Positions 60,001 to 64,000 of a DNA stretch of 64,000 nt are shown here, piece after piece. The stretch lies in contig QANU01067059.1 in assembly GCA_003254905.1 (NCBI GenBank), positions 6,684 through 70,683 of the forward strand, written 5' to 3'. This DNA comes from Nissolia schottii (Eukaryota; Streptophyta; Magnoliopsida; Fabales; Fabaceae). The notes under the pieces were generated by a model. That model was given only the letters and a program-made list of their open reading frames with translations. It did not search any database and was not told the DNA's origin. Numbering within the stretch: the stretch's first letter is position 1; the number at the start of each line of letters is the position of its first letter. The position numbers and the translations under genes were made by a program.

Positions 60001-62533
60001 AAAATAACATGCTCCTTTAAGAATTTACGATGATGTTGAACATGCAGAACCTCTGGATCATCTGAAATAAATAAAAAGAGGTTCAAGATCATAAACCTTG
60101 CATAATTTATATTAATTTGTTCAGCAGGATATATACACGCGCGCGCGTGCACGCACACATAAAAGGAGGAGAAAGTAAACATACACACGCTATAATGGCT
60201 AAATGCAATAACCTCATTTCACTTAGTTGAGAAATAAAGTGTGTAGAATGAACTTACACTCAAGGGCACCAATAGTGTCCATTATAAATTCGTCACTGAA
60301 TATTCTTTCAAAAATTTGAGTGCTATTAAGCAAAACTGCAGGTGAACAAATATATATCAAAAATGAAGAAAGAAAGAAACGAGAACATTGGACAAGTAAC
60401 CAAAATGGAATGAAACTGAATACTGACATATCCCTTTGACTATCTTGAAAACCAAGTGAAGGCCATCCATATTTTCCAAGTCTTCACATACTCTGAATAC
60501 TTCCATCAGCCTCCGAAAAAATTCTTGCTGCATTGGGAATATAAATGAAACGGATATTCTAAGGATCAGAACGAGAACAAAGAAGGAGTTTGCAAAGAAT
60601 TTAAGGCACTCTGATATACAGATGAATAATGTGATGTGTCGACTTAATAGAATAGAACAAAGAAGTACTAGATAACCAATCTTAAGACATTAGTAACTGA
60701 CATTAGGATATAATAGTGCAAGGGAAAATCAACAGCATAACCATCACCAATATGACATATGCCTCAACCCCTATATTAGTGCAAGAGGAAATCAACAGCA
60801 TAACCATCATCAGGAAATATGCTATCCTTCCAACAAATCATAAAAGGAACATACCTCAGTCCTTGGATATTTATTTCACATTGCCATGCCACCTTTTAAG
60901 TCTTTGCTTTCCTTGAAGGTAGATAATGGTTCTCAAGTTTTAGGAGGACAATTGAAAAGGATATTTGTCTTTTAGTTTGGCTTTTCCTCGGCTCTATTGT
61001 TTATCTTCCTTGCCCAACTCTCCTATCCAAAATTTAGTATTCAAGATCCCATCCTACATTGGGATTGCCACTTTTTTTTGTAACTTAAACGATAGGAAAT
61101 CCGCCAAATCAGAAGTTCCTGCCCTGTTCATTTGTCCTCCAATCCATATAAAAGAATTTGAACTCTTGAACCTTCTAGGGTAATTTACACAAATCTTTTT
61201 TCAATTATTAACTCATTCATAGAATAGAGAAACAAGTTTCCATTAAACCCCTTGGGAAGTCAAAAATCCCCTTTAAGGTTATGACTTCATGCCCTAGTGT
61301 TTATATAGCCATATCTTTAGCCCCTAAGCCATGGATTGGGCATCTAGAGCGTCAAGTTTGTCGAATTTGACATTTGCGAGTGTCCGAATATCAATCACAA
61401 GATAGACTCTAATATCATCTTCAGATTGAGCGGGTCTATCTTAATGACAAAAGTTAGCTCAAGGGAGAGGTGGGATGCCCAAGTGTTTATAAAGGCTATC
61501 TTAGCCATATTATCATTAGGCAAAGCGGGACCTGACAAAGACCAAACACATTGAGATATATAGGCAATTTATCAAGGAGAAATTGTACAGTGGACTAATA
61601 GCTATAGCTTATTTTCTTTGGGATATCAGTTATATATACACTAAGTGGCTGTTCAGGAAGCAAATTTAAGATCTTACTAGCATGCTGAAAATGACAGATA
61701 TCCATAACTTGAGGGGTGAGGGAGTCTTGAAATATAAATGACAGATTACTCTTGATTAGAACAGATTTGTGGGGATGCCATATGAAATATTTTAGATTAT
61801 AACTGATTCTGTATAGATTTTCTATTTATCTCTATTTATTAGGATAGATATGTTATCTGTAAATTTGCTGTAATATAGGCAAAAGATGTTATTAGGCTAT
61901 AATTATTACATGTCCATATACTGTAAACTATTGTAAATCCGTTTTGTCATTGAATAATATTTTTTTTCCCTCATATCTCTTTCCATGTTAATTGTCTAGC
62001 TCAACTTATCCTTTTGGTCATGATTCCTTACTTCAGAGTGTAAAAAGCTAAGGGAAAACCTTATGTGTATGCTTTCAACTTCAGACCACAGAACCAACAT
62101 TGGACCAAGAAACTCCTAGGTCTATCCAACAAACCAGTACAGCAAAACTAACACCACCACAGATGTGGTTAAAATTATTGGCATTGTTATTATAAAATGG
62201 GTTTTGCTAACAAGTGCCTTTAAGGAACCAAGAGTTAAAAAAAATTTAAATTTCCAATGCATTCAATACGTGAAATCCTACTTTTCTATCAAAAACTTTA
62301 CACTATTGGTTCCTAAAAGGGCACTTGTTAACAAAACCTTGAGCACAATAAGGAAACACTTGCAATCGAAGGATAGAAACTTCAGTTAATAGATGTTCTT
62401 TAGTTATAGAAAATCATGCAGAATGAAGGTCAACAGCCTACCCAAATAAATACTAAATTTAAATTTAGCTTACATCATTTAATATTAGTTCCGTAAGCCG
62501 CAGCTGATCTGCGATGCCACTTTCAACCAGAGT
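51079..62533 (-). CDS. PP4R3: Protein phosphatase 4 regulatory subunit 3 (PP4R3/SMEK), 5' end outside window
   Basis: Regulatory subunit that steers PP4 to nuclear substrates (in Arabidopsis linked to miRNA biogenesis through HYL1). 18 exons (minus), all in phase: 62533-62474, 60527-60428, 60335-60258, 60061-59994, 59873-59805, 59724-59647, 59562-59467, 58272-58202, 56047-55970, 55858-55765, 54973-54875, 54153-53936, 53845-53731, 52372-52241, 52167-52060, 51990-51881, 51791-51687, 51613-51079; 737 codons visible. Conserved landmarks: ESGIADQLRLTELIL, FRVCEDLENMDGLHLVFKI, HHRKFLKEHVIFKE, AIPIKDPSVLSKIHQTYRVG, HCQFLEILRSFLDS, LLTRRREKYLVVGAVRFVRT, ANGNRYNMLNSAILELFEYI. These form the SMEK ARM/HEAT-like helical body. 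The acidic/basic C-terminal tail (GGLVDYDDDEDDEDYKPPP, LRLKRK) ends SPKSSPETAVNGS. The N-terminal EVH1/PH-like domain (about 150 residues) must lie past position 64000. Several introns carry mobile elements. Coding exons look intact. Confidence 0.95.
54190..54670. mobile_element. MITE with long inverted ends in a PP4R3 intron
   Basis: Left end region ATTAGCACAAACTACT... TTTCCTAAAATTGCACTCC (about 54198-54240), and on the right the reverse complement AATTAGCACAAATTACT... TTTTCTAAAATTGCACTCC (about 54609-54655). The paired ends run for about 55 bp with few mismatches. The middle is AT-rich with no ORF. The exact termini and target duplication could not be fixed. Mutator-like by end length. Confidence 0.65.
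54990..55300. other. Unassigned GC-richer insert-like stretch in a PP4R3 intron
   Basis: About 55080-55290 is markedly GC-richer (CTACGTCGCATCTCCACC, CGATTCGCGATTTC, AATCGCGAGCAACC) than the intron around it and contains several ATTCGCGAT/AATCGCGA-like inverted motifs. It looks like a fragment of an inserted repeat, but no termini were found. Confidence 0.3.
56338..57909 (-). mobile_element. Small non-autonomous LTR element in a PP4R3 intron
   Basis: Two direct repeats, 56338-56580 (243 bp) and 57641-57909 (269 bp), both TGTAGGAAGAT...TTAACA on the plus strand, flank an interior of about 1060 bp. Read on the minus strand the repeats start TGTTAA, and the tract TTTGGGGAAG lies directly before the distal one, as a polypurine tract should; so the element is in the minus orientation, the same as the host gene. 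No retroviral protein frame is present, fitting a TRIM/LARD-type non-autonomous element of unclear parent family. The two repeats differ by small indels and substitutions and the flanks are only partly alike (GTATT, GTAAA), which argues for an old fossil. Confidence 0.65.
58673..58845. repeat. Tandem duplication, unit about 89 bp
   Basis: The block starting GAAGGAAGCATTCC and ending AAAAATGAGAGATGAAATGAA occurs twice, head to tail, offset by 89 bp, with a few differences. It lies in the intron between exons ending 59467 and starting 58272 of PP4R3. A shorter tandem repeat (unit about 34 bp, GTAAACTACGGTACATGCAA) follows at about 58941-59003. Confidence 0.8.
60133..60160. repeat. Alternating purine-pyrimidine tract
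   Basis: ATATACACGCGCGCGCGTGC followed by ACGCACACA is strictly alternating and CG-rich, a potential Z-DNA-forming stretch. It lies in the intron just upstream (in gene orientation) of exon 60061-59994 of PP4R3. Confidence 0.8.
60528..62473 (-). other. PP4R3 intron (1946 bp) with degraded repeat sequence
   Basis: Stretches near 61230-61560 (paired phrases such as GTTTATA-A-GC-ATATCTTAGCC occurring twice) and near 61790-61970 (TATGTTATCTGTAAATTTGC, TCATTGAATAATATTTT) look like parts of old LTR or dispersed elements. No terminal repeats or target duplications could be matched and no coding frame is present. Confidence 0.3.
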
Positions 62534-63082
62534 CTGCATAAAAAAAGACTGAAATTTATTGGAGCTCGAAAGATAAATGTGAATTCAAAAAAAAAAAAAA
62601 ATCAGAGACTAGTACTAAAATTCAACCCACTCATGTACATTCTCTTCCATGAATATTGTGAACCTGCTCTCTCATCAGAATAGGAGAAGAGCAACCCTCA
62701 ACAAACAAAAGAAGAGAATAGCAGCTTCACAAAAGCAACACCAATATGTTGTGCATAACGATTGTTAACTCGTGAGTACTTTACTAAACAATAAACTCAC
62801 AAATAATACTTACAAATTTGTATTTGTGTACAGCAAAAATCATTTATCTATATCATTCAGGAAATACAATGCTTAATAGTTACTAAATAATACAGATTCA
62901 AATTCAATATATAATTATAGCATGGCATTTCTTTAGGAAGGTTTATCAACTTCAACTCTAGATGTATGAAGGTTTATTTTTTGACAGACTACATTTTGAA
63001 GGCTTATCAACTTCAAACTCTTGACTCATTGAGCTGCTTATGGTCTCCAGATTGCCTCATAAGTTATAACTTACTGATCTTG

Positions 63083-63923
63083 GGCCTCGTTTGGTACATC
63101 GTATAGGATAAGACCCAATAGTATTAGACATGATAGTATAGTATAAGGAGTACATTGTATAAGTTTTTATACTATCAAGTGTTTGGTGTGCCACGCCCGC
63201 ATTTAATTATATAATTTTATGAAACATCACCTCTCTTGATTTTCTGGAAAATCAATATAATTTCTGCAAATAAACCTGAAATGATTTTAAACACTGCCAC
63301 ACCAAAATTGATAGAAAACATAAACTTTATCATCAAATCCAAATCATTCCACCAAAATTGAACAGCAGAAAAATGGCGTCAATGACAAAGGAGCAAAGAG
63401 CAAAAACACAGTTCCTGTGTCTGATACAAGATAAAGTAAAGGACAAACCAAAGAAACAAACTGCAGCACCAATTGGGGAAGCAAATTTACATGACTATAC
63501 TCATAGCATCAAAGAAAAAATAGGGCATTTGCTTATCCCCAATATTCCTTTGCGCCGAAAAACCAATAGATAGAGCAGTTGAACTTGGTGAGTAATTTCC
63601 AAATTGGAATAGAAGAACAAGGAAATGCTACAGAAAAGCGATGGATGAAGAGGGATGGAGAATGCGATGACGATTAACAATGATGAGGATAGAGGGGTGA
63701 AGAGAGAAGCGAACTGAATTTGATATTGAGTAGGAAGAAAAAATAATACCACCACGTCTAATAAGGCCTCTTGAGGACTGATAATTTTATCCAATGAATG
63801 TAGGATAAAAATAGATATGCAGGATAACATTATACTATACTATCATATGGTGCACCAAAAATATGATAAAAAAGAATATTATAGTATTACTATCGGGTTT
63901 TATCCTGTGTAACAAATGAGGCC
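63083..63923. mobile_element. PIF/Harbinger-like MITE (841 bp)
   Basis: Inverted ends: left GGCCTCGTTTGGTACATCG, then TATAGGATAAGACCCAATAG; right (reverse complement) GGCCTCATTTGTTACACAGG, then ATAAAACCCGATAG. Flanked by the 3-bp direct repeat TTG (63080-63082 and 63924-63926), the target size of PIF/Harbinger elements, although their usual target is TAA/TTA. The interior has a 71-codon frame with no recognisable transposase. It lies in the PP4R3 intron that runs off the right edge. Confidence 0.65.
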
Positions 63924-64000
63924 TTGGTGTAATAACTAATGATGTTCTGCATTGGACCTTGAGTTGAAATCCAGTAAAAGTTAGCTAGGAAATATGGCCA

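Noticed and set aside
61300-61970. Possible second LTR element in a PP4R3 intron
   Set aside because: Suggestive phrases but no matching terminal repeats, target duplication or primer-binding site.

Overview
The window is nuclear DNA of a flowering plant, most likely a legume (soybean-like). The grounds are AT-rich intergenic DNA with long introns and GT-AG splicing, a dense load of plant MITEs, LTR and SINE remnants, and plant-only gene families (class I GH17 glucanase, CYP72A, OEP16-2, S40, plant mobile domain). The genus is an inference. There is no prokaryotic feature, CRISPR array, tRNA or rRNA that I can support.

Layout, left to right. 0.3-2.6 kb: two-exon beta-1,3-glucanase (+). 3.4-4.5 kb: CYP72A-type P450 relic (-). 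4.7-11.1 kb: block of mobile DNA (nested TIR element, a TIR element with doubled ends, a 3.1 kb solo LTR with a perfect 5-bp target duplication). 11.8-28.7 kb: 24-25 exon gene (+) for a PHIP/BRWD-like WD40, cryptic-Tudor and bromodomain chromatin protein of 1724 residues. 29.5-32.1 kb and 36.9-39.2 kb: two directly repeated genes (-) for RNA polymerase subunit RPB9, with a small unknown gene (34.5-34.9 kb) between them. 39.6-41.6 kb: trinucleotide repeats, an LTR-like remnant and a plant-mobile-domain fragment. 41.8-42.75 kb: uncharacterised two-exon gene (-). 42.9-43.65 kb: assembly gap. 45.5-45.7 kb: S40-like (DUF584) relic. 46.6-49.4 kb: seven-exon OEP16-2 plastid outer envelope channel gene (-) with an ABRE/G-box upstream. 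51.1 kb to beyond 62.5 kb: 18 exons (-) of protein phosphatase 4 regulatory subunit 3 (PP4R3/SMEK); its 5' end lies past the right edge, and its introns hold at least three mobile elements.

The functional genes are housekeeping genes of transcription and chromatin (RPB9, PHIP-like, PP4R3) plus a defence glucanase and a seed-type plastid channel. They are neighbours rather than a pathway. From memory, the glucanase-RPB9-OEP16-2 neighbourhood resembles Arabidopsis chromosome 4 around At4g16160-At4g16265. I saw no previously undescribed system. The most informative observations are the asymmetric fate of the RPB9 pair (lost ancestral start codon and a serine-run extension in copy B; a MITE insertion in copy A with the empty site kept in copy B), the ABRE at OEP16-2, and several elements whose target duplications can be read directly.

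All gene models were spliced by hand and checked for phase. Every exon-exon join reported for the glucanase, PHIP-like, RPB9, two-exon unknown, OEP16-2 and PP4R3 genes keeps frame.
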